Notes: generated from the letters alone by a model not told the origin. Positions 25,141-34,086 are shown, numbered from the stretch's first letter. The stretch is 64,000 bases of DNA from CAVDRM01 sp963611355 (GCA_963611355.1 CAVDRM010000008.1:1-64000), one strand, 5' to 3'. A program made the numbers and translations.

Positions 25141-25683
25141 ATGGCAACCAGACTGCATGATAAGTATGTCAATGAGGCCGTTCCTGCTCTCCAGCAGAAG
25201 TTCGGCTACAAAAACGTGATGGAGATTCCCAAGCTCACCAAGATCATCATCAACATGGGCCTTGGCGACTGCAAGGACAATCCCAAGGCGCTTGAATCCG
25301 CCGTGAACGAGCTGACCGTTATCTCCGGCCAGAAGCCGCAGGTCACCAAGGCGAAGAAGTCCGTCGCAAACTTCAAAGTGCGTGAAGGACAGAATGTCGG
25401 CGCGAAGGTCACCCTGCGCGGTGTGCGCATGGATGAATTCATGGACAAGCTCGTGTCCATCGCCCTGCCCCGCGTCCGCGACTTCCGCGGCGTGAGCGCC
25501 AAGGCCTTTGACGGCCGCGGCAACTATGCTCTGGGCATCAAGGAACAGCTTATCTTCCCCGAAATCGAGTACGATAAGGTCGAGAAGATCCGCGGCATGG
25601 AAATGATCTTCGTGACCACCGCCAAGACGGACGAGGAAGCCAAGGAACTGCTGCGGCTGCTCGGCATGCCGTTTGCGCAGTAA
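25141..25683 (+). CDS. rplE: 50S ribosomal protein L5
   Basis: 180 aa, complete. It binds 5S rRNA in the central protuberance. PALQQKFGYKNVMEIPKLTK, NMGLGDCKDNPK and GNYALGIKEQLIFPEIEYDK are clear marks. It follows rplX by 14 bases with AAGGAGG. Confidence 0.98.
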   Translation: MATRLHDKYVNEAVPALQQKFGYKNVMEIPKLTKIIINMGLGDCKDNPKALESAVNELTVISGQKPQVTKAKKSVANFKVREGQNVGAKVTLRGVRMDEFMDKLVSIALPRVRDFRGVSAKAFDGRGNYALGIKEQLIFPEIEYDKVEKIRGMEMIFVTTAKTDEEAKELLRLLGMPFAQ

Positions 25684-25704
25684 TTGAGGGAGGAGAAATA
25701 AGTT

Positions 25705-25890
25705 ATGGCAAAGACCAGTATGAAGATTCGTCAGGCCCGTCCGGCCAAGTTCTCCACCCGTGAGTACACGCGCTGCAGCCTGTGCGGTCGTCCGCATTCC
25801 GTGCTGCGCCGTTACGGCGTCTGCCGTATCTGCTTCAGAGAATTGGCGTATAAGGGCCAGATTCCCGGCGTCCGCAAGGCGAGCTGGTAA
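25705..25890 (+). CDS. rpsN: 30S ribosomal protein S14, zinc-binding type Z
   Basis: 61 aa, the short zinc form. Four cysteines in CSLCGRPHSVLRRYGVCRIC chelate zinc. This form is usual in Firmicutes; a zinc-free paralogue, if any, is not in the window. Confidence 0.98.
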   Translation: MAKTSMKIRQARPAKFSTREYTRCSLCGRPHSVLRRYGVCRICFRELAYKGQIPGVRKASW

Positions 25891-25906
25891 AGAAGGAGGT
25901 TCCATC

Positions 25907-26305
25907 ATGATTGTGAATGATCCCATTGCCGATATGCTGACCCGTATCCGCAACGCGCAGATCGCCCGTCACGACAGCGTCACGATGCCCGCAAGCAACA
26001 TGAAGAAGAGCATCGCCAAGCTGCTGGTGGACGAAGGGTACATCAAGTCGGTTGAAAAAATTGACGACGGCCTCCAGGGTGAGCTCAAGATTAACCTGAA
26101 GTATCTTGACAAAAAGCAGCCCGTGATCGTCGGCCTCAAGCGCATCAGCAAGCCCGGCCTGCGCGTCTATGCCAAGTGCGAAGATTTGCCGAAGGTGCTG
26201 GGCGGCTTAGGCGTCGCCATCATCTCCACCAGCAAGGGCATCATGACCGATAAGGCCGCCCGCAAGGAAAACCTCGGCGGCGAAGTGCTCTGCTATATCT
26301 GGTAA
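25907..26305 (+). CDS. rpsH: 30S ribosomal protein S8
   Basis: 132 aa from MIVNDPIADMLTRIRNAQ; the longer frame running back into rpsN is rejected because AAGGAGG lies just ahead of this ATG. S8 organises the central domain of 16S rRNA and in E. coli represses the spc operon. The C-terminal STSKGIMTDKAARKENLGGE is standard. Confidence 0.98.
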   Translation: MIVNDPIADMLTRIRNAQIARHDSVTMPASNMKKSIAKLLVDEGYIKSVEKIDDGLQGELKINLKYLDKKQPVIVGLKRISKPGLRVYAKCEDLPKVLGGLGVAIISTSKGIMTDKAARKENLGGEVLCYIW

Positions 26306-26336
26306 CCATTCACGCTTAATTGGAGGTGTTTTACCT

Positions 26337-26885
26337 ATGTCTCGAATCGGACGGCTTCCGATTGCCATCCCCGCCGGCGTGACGGTTACTGTCGATGACA
26401 AGAATTTTGTCACCGTCAAGGGCCCTAAGGGCACCCTCACCCAGCAGGTGCATTCCGAAATGCAGCTTGAGCAGAAGGACGGTCACCTTTTGGTCTCCCG
26501 CCCCTCTGATGATAAAGAACATCGTGCACTCCACGGCCTGTACCGTGCGCTGCTGCACAATATGGTGGTCGGCGTGACCGAGGGCTTTGCCAAGACCCTC
26601 GAAATGGTCGGCACCGGCTACCGCGCTTCCGCCGAAGAAAACGGCAAGAAGCTGAACATCGCCATCGGTTTCTCACATCCCGTTGTGCTGGATGCGCCCG
26701 AAACCATCACCTTTGAAACGCCCGCACCGACCACCATCGTGATCAAGGGCATTTCCAAGCAGCAGGTCGGCAACCTTGCCGCCGATATCCGCGCCATCCG
26801 TCCGCCGGAACCCTATCTGGGCAAGGGCATCAAGTACGCTGGCGAGCATATCCGCCGCAAGGAAGGCAAGGCCGGCAAGAAGTAA
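26337..26885 (+). CDS. rplF: 50S ribosomal protein L6
   Basis: 182 aa with the two-fold repeated L6 domain. SRIGRLPIAIPAGVTVT begins it and the C-terminal PPEPYLGKGIKYAGEHIRRK is the rRNA-binding signature. It lies near the factor-binding site of the large subunit. Confidence 0.98.
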   Translation: MSRIGRLPIAIPAGVTVTVDDKNFVTVKGPKGTLTQQVHSEMQLEQKDGHLLVSRPSDDKEHRALHGLYRALLHNMVVGVTEGFAKTLEMVGTGYRASAEENGKKLNIAIGFSHPVVLDAPETITFETPAPTTIVIKGISKQQVGNLAADIRAIRPPEPYLGKGIKYAGEHIRRKEGKAGKK

Positions 26886-26903
26886 GAAAGGGAGTGAACG
26901 CAA

Positions 26904-27272
26904 ATGTTCAAAAAGCGCGACCGCAATGAAGTCCGCGTGATTCGTCACGCCCGCGTCCGCAAAAAGATCAGCGGCACCCCCGAAATGCCGCGTCTTTCCG
27001 TGTACCGCAGCAATAAGTCCATTTACGCTCAGATTATCGACGACACCAAGGGTGTGACCCTCGTGTCCGCCTCCACGCTCGATCCGGCCATCAAGGGTCA
27101 GCTGGATGACGTTGATAAGAAGGGCGCTGCCAAGCTCGTGGGCAAGCTCATCGGGGAGCGTGCGCTGAACGCCGGTCTCAAGGACGTGGTCTTCGACCGC
27201 GGCGGCTACCTGTATACGGGCCGCGTGGCCGAGCTGGCCGCCGGTGCCCGTGAAGCCGGGCTGAACTTCTAA
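26904..27272 (+). CDS. rplR: 50S ribosomal protein L18
   Basis: 122 aa, complete. It carries 5S rRNA to the large subunit. RVIRHARVRKKISGTPEMPR and the end FDRGGYLYTGRVAELAAGAR are typical. Confidence 0.98.
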   Translation: MFKKRDRNEVRVIRHARVRKKISGTPEMPRLSVYRSNKSIYAQIIDDTKGVTLVSASTLDPAIKGQLDDVDKKGAAKLVGKLIGERALNAGLKDVVFDRGGYLYTGRVAELAAGAREAGLNF

Positions 27273-27291
27273 GGGGAGGTAATTGAAGCAC

Positions 27292-27792
27292 ATGTTCCGC
27301 AGAGAAGAACCCCAGAGCGAATTCAAAGAACGCCTCGTTGCACTCAACCGTGTTACGAAGGTTGTTAAGGGCGGTAAGAATTTCCGCTTTGCTGCTCTCG
27401 TCGTCATCGGCGATGAAAACGGCCGCGTCGGCTGCGCCATCGGCAAGGCAACCGAAGTTCCGGAAGCCATCCGCAAGGCGTCCGAGGCTGCCAAGAAGCA
27501 CCTGGTGAACGTGCCCATCACCGGCACCACCATTCCCCATGCCATCGACGGTCTGTACGGCACGGCCAAGGTCGTGCTGCTGCCGGCTGAAGAAGGCGCC
27601 GGCGTTATCGCCGGCGGCGGCGCTCGCGCCGTGCTGGAGCTGGCGGGCATCAAGGATATCCGCACCAAGACCTTCGGTACGTCCAACCGCATCAACACCG
27701 TGAAGGCGACCATCGATGGTCTGTCCCGTCTGCGCAATGCCGAAACCGTTGCCAAGATGCGCGGCAAGACCGTTGAGCAGATTCTCGGCTGA
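27292..27792 (+). CDS. rpsE: 30S ribosomal protein S5
   Basis: 166 aa from ATG 27292. An in-frame TTG at 27283 is only three bases after GGGAGG and the ATG twelve, so the exact start is uncertain. The double-stranded RNA-binding part LVALNRVTKVVKGGKNFRF and the PAEEGAGVIAGGGARAVLEL segment match S5, a fidelity protein at the mRNA entry site. Confidence 0.97.
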   Translation: MFRREEPQSEFKERLVALNRVTKVVKGGKNFRFAALVVIGDENGRVGCAIGKATEVPEAIRKASEAAKKHLVNVPITGTTIPHAIDGLYGTAKVVLLPAEEGAGVIAGGGARAVLELAGIKDIRTKTFGTSNRINTVKATIDGLSRLRNAETVAKMRGKTVEQILG

Positions 27793-27806
27793 GGGAGGGC
27801 ATAAAG

Positions 27807-27989
27807 ATGAAGCTGAAGATTACTTTGGTGAAGTCCCCCATCGCCACGCTGCCCAAGCACAAGGCGACCGTTGCGGCTCTTGGCCTCAAGAAGGTCGGTC
27901 ACAGCGTGATTCACAACGACAACCCCGCCCTGCGCGGCCAGATTTTTGCGGTCAAGCATATGGTGAAGGTTGAGGAAATCAACGAATAA
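27807..27989 (+). CDS. rpmD: 50S ribosomal protein L30
   Basis: 60 aa, complete. KLKITLVKSPIATLPKHKAT and VIHNDNPALRGQIFAVKHMV are family marks. It follows rpsE by 14 bases with GGGAGG. Confidence 0.97.
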   Translation: MKLKITLVKSPIATLPKHKATVAALGLKKVGHSVIHNDNPALRGQIFAVKHMVKVEEINE

Positions 27990-28010
27990 TAAATAAGGGA
28001 GGGCCCTCTC

Positions 28011-28451
28011 ATGAAATTGCACGAGTTGCAGCCGGCCATCGGCTCGACGACTGCCCCGAAGCGCCTCGGCAGAGGCGTAGGCTCCCAGCTGGGCAAAACC
28101 TCCGGTAAAGGTCACAAGGGTGCGAAGGCACGCTCCGGCGGCGGCAAGCGTCCCGGATTTGAAGGCGGTCAGATGCCTCTGACCCGCCGCCTGCCCAAGC
28201 GCGGCTTTACCAACATCTATCGCAAGGAATACGCGACGCTGAACGTCGAAGCGCTGAATGTCTTTGAGGACGGCGCGGCGATTACCGTCGAGACACTGCA
28301 GGCGGCCGGTCTGGTCAAGCAGGCCAAGGACGGCGTAAAAATCCTTGGCGGCGGCGAGCTGACAAAGAAGCTGACCGTTTCCGTCGAAAAGGTAACTGCG
28401 TCTGCGAAGGAGAAGATCGAGGCGATCGGCGGGAAAGTAGAGGTGAAGTAA
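28011..28451 (+). CDS. rplO: 50S ribosomal protein L15
   Basis: 146 aa. The basic glycine-rich N terminus KLHELQPAIGSTTAPKRLGR, followed by KGHKGAKARSGGGKRPGFEGGQ, is diagnostic. It stabilises 23S rRNA. It ends three bases before secY. Confidence 0.98.
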   Translation: MKLHELQPAIGSTTAPKRLGRGVGSQLGKTSGKGHKGAKARSGGGKRPGFEGGQMPLTRRLPKRGFTNIYRKEYATLNVEALNVFEDGAAITVETLQAAGLVKQAKDGVKILGGGELTKKLTVSVEKVTASAKEKIEAIGGKVEVK

Positions 28452-28454
28452 GCA

Positions 28455-29732
28455 ATGTGGGAAACCCTCGTCAACGCTTGGCGCGTTAAGGATATCCGCA
28501 AAAAGCTGCTTTATACTTTCCTGATGCTCCTTCTGTTCCGTCTGGTGAGCGTTATCCCCGCTCCCGGCATCGACAGTGCTCAGGTATCCGAGGCCATTAA
28601 GGGCTACGATGTCCTGAATCTGGTCAACATGATGACCGGTAACTCCTTCTCTCAGATGACCATCATGGCGATGGGTATTTCGCCCTACATCAACGCCAGC
28701 ATCATCATGCAGCTCCTCTGCATCGCCATTCCCGCATTGGAGCGGCTGCAGAAGGACGGCGGTGAGGAAGGCAAGAAGAAGATTGCTCAGATTACCCGCT
28801 ATGTCACGGTCGGTCTGGCCGTGCTTCAGGCCATCGGCATCATCATGACGCTGAACAATTCCTCCAAGGTCTTGTCCAGTGATTACAACAACTTCTGGGG
28901 CTACATGACGATTGGTATCGTCATGGCCGGCGGCACTGCGCTGGCGATGTGGATTGGCGACCGCATCACCAAGAACGGCGTCGGAAACGGCGTGTCCCTG
29001 CTGATTTTCGCCGGCATCATCGTCAACCTGTTCAACGGCATCGTGCAGGCCGTCTCCCATGTGTTCACCGGCGTGTCCGGCGCGCTGGGCAGCCTGCTTA
29101 TCATCCTCGTGACCACCCTCGTCATTGTCACCGTGGTTACCTGGGTCGATATGGCCGAGCGCCGCATCCCCGTCCAATACGCCAAGCGCGTGGTGGGCCG
29201 CAAGATGTACGGCGGTCAGAGCACGCACATCCCGATGAAGGTTCTCTCCGTCGGCGTGCTGCCCCTGATTTTCGCCTACTCCTTCATGGCGTTCCCCGGC
29301 ACGATTTTGGCCATGTTCGGCCAGAGCAGTCCCGCATATCAGTGGTGGAACACGCACATGAATCAGTCCTCCTGGCTGTACATGCTCATCTGCGCCCTGC
29401 TGATTGTAGCGTTCACCTACTTCTACACCTCCATCACCTTCAACCCGCAGGACATTGCGAAGAACATTCAGCAGCAGGGCGGCCACATTCCGGGCATCCG
29501 CTCCGGCACTGCGACGGTGCAGTATCTGGCCCGCACCTCCAACCGCCTGACGCTGTTCGCCGCGATTTTCCTCGCTATTCTGGCGACGATTCCCTCGGCG
29601 CTGTCCGTGTGGCAGAGTGTCAGCATTCCCTTCGGTGCTTCCTCCATCCTCATCGCCGTCAGCGTGGCGCTGGAAACCGTGCGTCAGGTCGAGGGCATGC
29701 TGGTGATGCGTCACTACAAGGGCTTTTTATAA
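28455..29732 (+). CDS. secY: Protein translocase subunit SecY
   Basis: 425 aa with ten membrane helices, the channel of the Sec machinery in the cytoplasmic membrane. The plug and helix-2 region GYDVLNLVNMMTGNSFSQMT and GISPYINASIIMQLL are clear, as are RIPVQYAKRVVG in the large cytoplasmic loop and FNPQDIAKNIQQQGG. Its position after rplO is the standard one. A 553-base spacer then separates it from adk. Confidence 0.98.
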   Translation: MWETLVNAWRVKDIRKKLLYTFLMLLLFRLVSVIPAPGIDSAQVSEAIKGYDVLNLVNMMTGNSFSQMTIMAMGISPYINASIIMQLLCIAIPALERLQKDGGEEGKKKIAQITRYVTVGLAVLQAIGIIMTLNNSSKVLSSDYNNFWGYMTIGIVMAGGTALAMWIGDRITKNGVGNGVSLLIFAGIIVNLFNGIVQAVSHVFTGVSGALGSLLIILVTTLVIVTVVTWVDMAERRIPVQYAKRVVGRKMYGGQSTHIPMKVLSVGVLPLIFAYSFMAFPGTILAMFGQSSPAYQWWNTHMNQSSWLYMLICALLIVAFTYFYTSITFNPQDIAKNIQQQGGHIPGIRSGTATVQYLARTSNRLTLFAAIFLAILATIPSALSVWQSVSIPFGASSILIAVSVALETVRQVEGMLVMRHYKGFL

Positions 29733-30285
29733 GCTGCGCCTCGGATGAACATATGCGGCAATTCGGCGGATTTTCATCCACCGCTGTATCGCCGGCAGCT
29801 TGACGCAGTGCAGCTGCGCCTGCACCGCCGTTTTCTGCGGGAGTGAAAAGCGTCTGTGATTTTGACGCGTTTCCTTCATCCTCGGCTCCGCAAACGGAGA
29901 AGAACATAGTCTCCGACTCTATAAGCGGAAAATACAGAGGCTGTTTCCACAGCGAGATAGGGACAACGGGCAATGCCGCGTCAGCCGCTCGTTGGCGGGG
30001 GCAGCCTCTTATACCGTTTATCAGGCCATCGGCTGGCTGACAAAGAGAAGTTGCCTTACGGACAGCGCATATGGCTGGTTACGAAGCAAGCGATTCGCAT
30101 CGCCGTTTCGCACGGCAGGAGAAAAATTTCGGAGATGTGTTTGGCCGCCGGAGAAAAATTTCATTTCACTCGGATTTTCCGACTGTGAAGGAAAGAATGC
30201 TTTTCTGCCTTCGCAAGGAAATCAGCAAAATAAAATGCAAGGCCGCCGCAGCGGGCTTTCATTTGAACGACCGTAGGAGGTAGCT
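29733..30285 (+). other. Long spacer between secY and adk
   Basis: No plausible gene. AGAGGCTG (29936-29943) pairs with CAGCCTCT (30002-30009) across 58 bases; its AGAGGCTGTTTC start recalls the repeat at 181. The 3' part is A/T richer, with AGAAAAATTTC occurring twice (near 30119 and 30152). It ends with TAGGAGG for adk. I see no strong promoter or terminator, so it could be a decayed insertion or a structured transcript segment. Confidence 0.4.
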
Positions 30286-30909
30286 ATGAATATCATCTTG
30301 TTGGGACCGCCCGGCGCGGGCAAGGGTACACAGGCGCAGCTTTTGATGAGCGATTTCGGCATACCGCAGATTTCGACCGGCGATATGCTCCGTGCCGCCA
30401 TCAAAGCGCAGACCAAGGTGGGCTTGGAGGCAAAGGCCTTCATTGACGCCGGACAGCTCGTGCCGGACGATGTGGTCATTGCTATCGTGAAGGAGCGCTT
30501 GGCGGCGGACGACTGCGCGAAGGGCTACATTCTGGATGGCTTTCCCCGCACGGTGCATCAGGCAGAGGAGCTGGAAGCCTTTGCACACATCGATGCGGTC
30601 ATTAACCTGTATGTTACCGATGAAATCATCATCGAAAGGCTGGCCGGACGGCGCATTTGCCCGTCCTGCGGCGCTTCTTATCATATTTCCCGCTTAAACG
30701 GCGGGACAGCATGCCTGAAATGCGGCGAGCAGGTCGTTCAGCGGCAGGATGATGCGGAGGAGACCATCCGTAACCGCCTGAAGGTCTATTCCGAACAGAC
30801 TGCGCCGCTCATCGGTTATTACACGGAGAGAAATCTTCTGAAAACCGTTCCATGCCATGATTCCATCGAGGAAAACCATCAGGCCGTTCTGGAGGCGTTA
30901 AAAGCTTAA
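30286..30909 (+). CDS. adk: Adenylate kinase
   Basis: 207 aa. The P-loop is GPPGAGKGTQ near the N terminus, with NMP-binding QISTGDMLRAAI and DGFPRTVHQAEEL. The LID carries two pairs of cysteines (CPSCGASYH and CLKCGE), so this is the zinc-type long form. It interconverts AMP+ATP and two ADP. Its usual place is between secY and map. Confidence 0.98.
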   Translation: MNIILLGPPGAGKGTQAQLLMSDFGIPQISTGDMLRAAIKAQTKVGLEAKAFIDAGQLVPDDVVIAIVKERLAADDCAKGYILDGFPRTVHQAEELEAFAHIDAVINLYVTDEIIIERLAGRRICPSCGASYHISRLNGGTACLKCGEQVVQRQDDAEETIRNRLKVYSEQTAPLIGYYTERNLLKTVPCHDSIEENHQAVLEALKA

Positions 30910-30911
30910 CC

Positions 30912-31691
30912 ATGATCACGCTGAAGAATCCTGACCAGCTGGCCAAAATGCGGTCGGCAGGTCATTTGCTCTATAATGTGATGCAGCGGCTGGGTGAGGC
31001 GGTCAAGCCCGGCATCACCACCGCTGCCTTGGATGCCTACGCGGAGGAAATGATTCGTCACGCAGGTGCGATTCCGTCCTCACTCAACTACTGCGGCTTC
31101 CCCAAGTCCATCTGTGCCTCGATTGACGATGAGGTGGTGCATGGCATCCCCTCGGAAGATATCGAGCTGAAGGAAGGGCAGATTATCTCCTTGGATGTGA
31201 CGCTGCTGCTGGACGGCTGGCAGGCGGACAGTGCGCTGACCGTTCCCGTCGGGCAGGTGAGCGAGGAAAAGCTGCGCCTCATCCGCGTAACGGAGGAATC
31301 CTTCTGGAAAGGCGCACGGGCTGCATTGAACGGCAACCACATTGGCGATATCAGCGCTGCCGTGCAGCAGCATGCGGAAAGCCACGGCTACGGCGTTGTC
31401 CGCGCATTGACAGGACACGGCATCGGCCGGCAGATGCATGAAGACCCGTCTGTACCGAATTTCGGCATTGCGGGACACGGAACGCGGCTTCGTCCCGGCA
31501 TGACCATCACCATCGAGCCGATGATTGCGCAGGGAACCTGGCAGGTGCATGAGCTGGCGAATGATTGGACATTTGTCACGAATGACCATCGCCCGGCCTC
31601 GCACTATGAGCACACGATGGCGATTCGCCGAGACGGGCTGCCGGAGATTTTGACCCTTCCCGATGGCGGCTGGAAGGAGGAACGCCCTTGA
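30912..31691 (+). CDS. map: Methionine aminopeptidase, type I
   Basis: 259 aa. It trims the initiator methionine of new proteins. The metal ligands can be read as D in SLDVTLLLDGWQAD, H in LTGHGIGRQMHE, E in TIEPM and the last E in YEHTMAI. It starts two bases after adk and overlaps the KOW gene. Confidence 0.96.
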   Translation: MITLKNPDQLAKMRSAGHLLYNVMQRLGEAVKPGITTAALDAYAEEMIRHAGAIPSSLNYCGFPKSICASIDDEVVHGIPSEDIELKEGQIISLDVTLLLDGWQADSALTVPVGQVSEEKLRLIRVTEESFWKGARAALNGNHIGDISAAVQQHAESHGYGVVRALTGHGIGRQMHEDPSVPNFGIAGHGTRLRPGMTITIEPMIAQGTWQVHELANDWTFVTNDHRPASHYEHTMAIRRDGLPEILTLPDGGWKEERP

Positions 31692-31990
31692 AAATGCCCA
31701 TTCAAAAAGGAAATGTTGTAATTTCCAAAAAAGGGCGTGACAAAGGCAGGTACTTTGTGGTATTATATACGTTGGACGCGGTTTATGCGTTTCTGACGGA
31801 CGGCGATACCAGAAAGCTGGATCACCTGAAGAAAAAGAAGCTGATGCACCTTTCCTCCGTGCCGGTTCTGCTGCCGGAAATCGTGGAAATGTATGAAAAG
31901 CATCAGCTCAAGGACAGCGATGTGCGCAAGGCGCTGAATGCTGTCCGCCCCGATAACAGCGCCGGATGCGCTGCGACCGAACAGGACTGA
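31688..31990 (+). CDS. KOW-domain RNA-binding protein (L14e-like)
   Basis: 100 aa. The N-terminal KOW region (QKGNVVISKKGRDKGRYFVV) resembles ribosomal L14e/L6e/L27e proteins. Small proteins of this kind occur between map and infA in many Firmicutes. A TTG start at 31688, seven bases after GGAGG and overlapping the map stop, is favoured over the ATG at 31694. The function is unproven, probably ribosome-linked. Confidence 0.8.
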   Translation: MKMPIQKGNVVISKKGRDKGRYFVVLYTLDAVYAFLTDGDTRKLDHLKKKKLMHLSSVPVLLPEIVEMYEKHQLKDSDVRKALNAVRPDNSAGCAATEQD

Positions 31991-32005
31991 GGAGGGTATT
32001 GAACT

Positions 32006-32227
32006 TTGTCCAAGGACGATGTAATCGAAATGGAAGGCAAGGTCGTTGAGGCATTGCCGAATGCCGTGTTCCAGGTCGAACTGCCCAACGGGCATCAGAT
32101 CATGGCGCACATTTCCGGCAAAATGCGCATGAACTTCATCCGTATTTACCCCGGCGACAAAGTGACTGTCGAGCTTTCCCCCTATGACCTCACCCGCGGG
32201 CGTATCACCTGGCGCAGCAAGAATTGA
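32006..32227 (+). CDS. infA: Translation initiation factor IF-1
   Basis: 73 aa, single OB-fold. SKDDVIEMEGKVVEALPNA, FQVELPNGHQIMAHISGKMR and PYDLTRGRITWRSK match IF-1, which closes the A-site during initiation. The start is TTG, nine bases after GGAGGG. Confidence 0.97.
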   Translation: MSKDDVIEMEGKVVEALPNAVFQVELPNGHQIMAHISGKMRMNFIRIYPGDKVTVELSPYDLTRGRITWRSKN

Positions 32228-32419
32228 TATCTTACGCTCCTCCATCTGCCCGCATTTTGGAAAGCACCCCTTTTTGAGAACGCGGGCGATGCAAGAGCGT
32301 TTGACAAATCTGTCTGCGGCGAAAGCCGCATGGCGGAGGGGACGCGCCTTTGCGTCCCTCAGCGTCTGTCCCTAACCCACGATAGGCGCGCCGAAGTATC
32401 CTTTTAAGGAGGGAAAAAA
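32228..32419 (+). other. Hairpin-containing spacer between infA and rpmJ
   Basis: Two tidy hairpins: TGCGGC-GAAA-GCCGCA (32315-32330), a 6-bp stem with a GNRA-type loop, and GGGACGC/GCGTCCC (32339-32345, 32352-32358). No T-run follows, so these are not classical terminators. AAGGAGGG leads into rpmJ. Confidence 0.45.
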
Positions 32420-32533
32420 ATGAAAGTTCGTCCTTCTGTGAAGCCGATCTGCGAAAAGTGCAAGATTATCAAGCGCAAGGGCCGTGTCATGGTCATTTGC
32501 GAAAATCCGAAGCATAAGCAGCGCCAAGGCTAA
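32420..32533 (+). CDS. rpmJ: 50S ribosomal protein L36
   Basis: 37 aa, MKVRPSVKPICEKC to KHKQRQG. Zinc ligands C11, C14, C27 and H32 are all present (C+ form). AAGGAGGG stands nine bases upstream. It is in the normal place after infA. Confidence 0.97.
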   Translation: MKVRPSVKPICEKCKIIKRKGRVMVICENPKHKQRQG

Positions 32534-33145
32534 GGCGGCAGTGCCGCCAGCCAATTCCCGATGAAACTCGATTTCCTTACGGATGCGAGTTGGATGCGGG
32601 AGATGCAATGCCGGTTGTGCCGACAGCGATGTCAAGGCGATTCCCGATACGATTTTTCCTCTAACGAGGAATGTTGTATGAGGGAGCTTCGGTATGCAAA
32701 TGGGGTTGATTGAAGGGGCTTCCCCTTCCAATCAGTTCCGCACCGCCGGCGTGTACGGCGTGATGAGAAAAATCACGAAGAATCGTTTGCAATTCGAGAG
32801 GGATTTTTCAGTTCTTGCGGATTTGCCGGCCGTCGCCCCGAAGATACAGATTTCGGGAGCGACAGGAAAATCCGAGAAAGTCAAATGAAAGACCGCTTTA
32901 ACGGACTTTCATTTGCAATCTGGCGAAGCCAGATTGAGTCGTGATGGTTGGCCGCGTGGGCGGCTGCCCGGAAGCAGGGGGTTGCCTGCCGAAGGGACCA
33001 CGTGTGATGCCATTCCATATAACAAAGTCCGCGCTGCCAAGCAGCCTGCGGACGACGTTCGCCCCCGCCCTGCCCAAGCTGCAAGCCTTTAGGCAGGGGT
33101 GAAGAGCGGCGAAGGCAACCAAATATTTGGAGGTGTATCCAATCC
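32534..33145 (+). other. 612-base structured spacer between rpmJ and rpsM
   Basis: No gene found. Hairpins include GGCGGC-AGT-GCCGCC (32534-32548), a perfect 10-bp pair CAAATGAAAG/CTTTCATTTG (32882-32891, 32906-32915) with inner CCG/CGG, and directly after it CAATCTGGC-GAA-GCCAGATTG (32916-32936), 9 bp with a three-base loop. The tandem of two strong stems without T-run suggests RNA structure and not termination. Function unknown. Confidence 0.5.
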
Positions 33146-33514
33146 ATGGCACGTATTGCGGGCGTTGACCTGCCCAGAGAGAAGCGCGTAGAAGCGGGCT
33201 TGACCTACATCTACGGCATCGGCCCCAGCGTCTCCAAGCAGATTCTGGCCGACACCGGAGTCAATCCTGATACCCGCGTGAAGGACCTCTCGGAGAACGA
33301 AATCAGCAAGCTGCGCGAGTACATCGAACATCATCTGAAGGTCGAAGGTGACCTGCGCCGCGAAGTCTCCATGAACATCAAGCGTCTGGTTGAAATCGGC
33401 AGCTACCGCGGCATTCGCCATCGCCGCAACCTGCCCGTCCGCGGCCAGCGTTCCAAGACCAATGCTCGCACCCGCAAGGGCCCGAAGCGCACGGTCGGCA
33501 ACAAGAAGAAGTAA
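33146..33514 (+). CDS. rpsM: 30S ribosomal protein S13
   Basis: 122 aa. ARIAGVDLPREKRVEAGLTY, the helix-hairpin-helix GIGPSVSKQIL and the basic C-terminal RRNLPVRGQRSKTNARTRKG are diagnostic. It contacts tRNA at the subunit interface. TTGGAGGTG lies upstream. Confidence 0.98.
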   Translation: MARIAGVDLPREKRVEAGLTYIYGIGPSVSKQILADTGVNPDTRVKDLSENEISKLREYIEHHLKVEGDLRREVSMNIKRLVEIGSYRGIRHRRNLPVRGQRSKTNARTRKGPKRTVGNKKK

Positions 33515-33593
33515 GGCTTTTCGGCTGCGTACAGCAGCGACAGCCTGACGCAATCAACAATTAAGCCCCGCTTCGGGGCTCGGAGGGATTGAA

Positions 33594-34001
33594 ATGGCAC
33601 CCAAAGCTAATGCGAAACTGAAGAAGGTCTCGCGCAAGCGCCGTGAGCGCAAGCTCGTTGAACGCGGCGCCGCGCACATCCGTTCTTCCTTCAATAACAC
33701 CATCGTCACCATCACAGACGTCAACGGAAATGCGCTCTCTTGGGCGTCTTCCGGCGGCATGGGCTTCCGCGGCAACAAGAAGTCCACGCCCTTCGCCGCG
33801 CAGATGGCTGCCGAAACCGCCGCCAAGGCTGCGTCGGAATTCGGCCTCAAGTCCGTGGACGTGTTCGTCAAGGGCCCCGGCTCCGGTCGTGAAGCCGCCA
33901 TTCGTGCGCTCCAGACCGCCGGCTTGGATGTGACCATGATTAAGGACGTCACCCCCATCCCGCACAACGGCTGCCGTCCGCCCAAGCGCAGGAGAGTGTA
34001 A
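33594..34001 (+). CDS. rpsK: 30S ribosomal protein S11
   Basis: 135 aa. HIRSSFNNTIVTITDVNGNA and GPGSGREAAIRALQTAGL are typical, with the end NGCRPPKRRRV intact. It lies in the platform beside the mRNA. A short GGGGCT/AGCCCC hairpin (about 33564-33580) sits in the spacer before it. Confidence 0.98.
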   Translation: MAPKANAKLKKVSRKRRERKLVERGAAHIRSSFNNTIVTITDVNGNALSWASSGGMGFRGNKKSTPFAAQMAAETAAKAASEFGLKSVDVFVKGPGSGREAAIRALQTAGLDVTMIKDVTPIPHNGCRPPKRRRV

Positions 34002-34086
34002 TTTTTCCTGCCCGAACATCGTACATGAACATGGCTGCGGCAAAAGCTGTGCCGCGTTAAGCCGAATTTTAGGAGGTTCCATCATT

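Noticed and set aside
26673..29714. A 1013-codon open frame on the minus strand opposite rplF-secY
   Set aside because: It lies wholly antisense to well-conserved ribosomal genes and secY. High GC at third codon positions in those genes removes stops on the other strand. The translation shows low-complexity His/Gly/Asp composition and no family signature.
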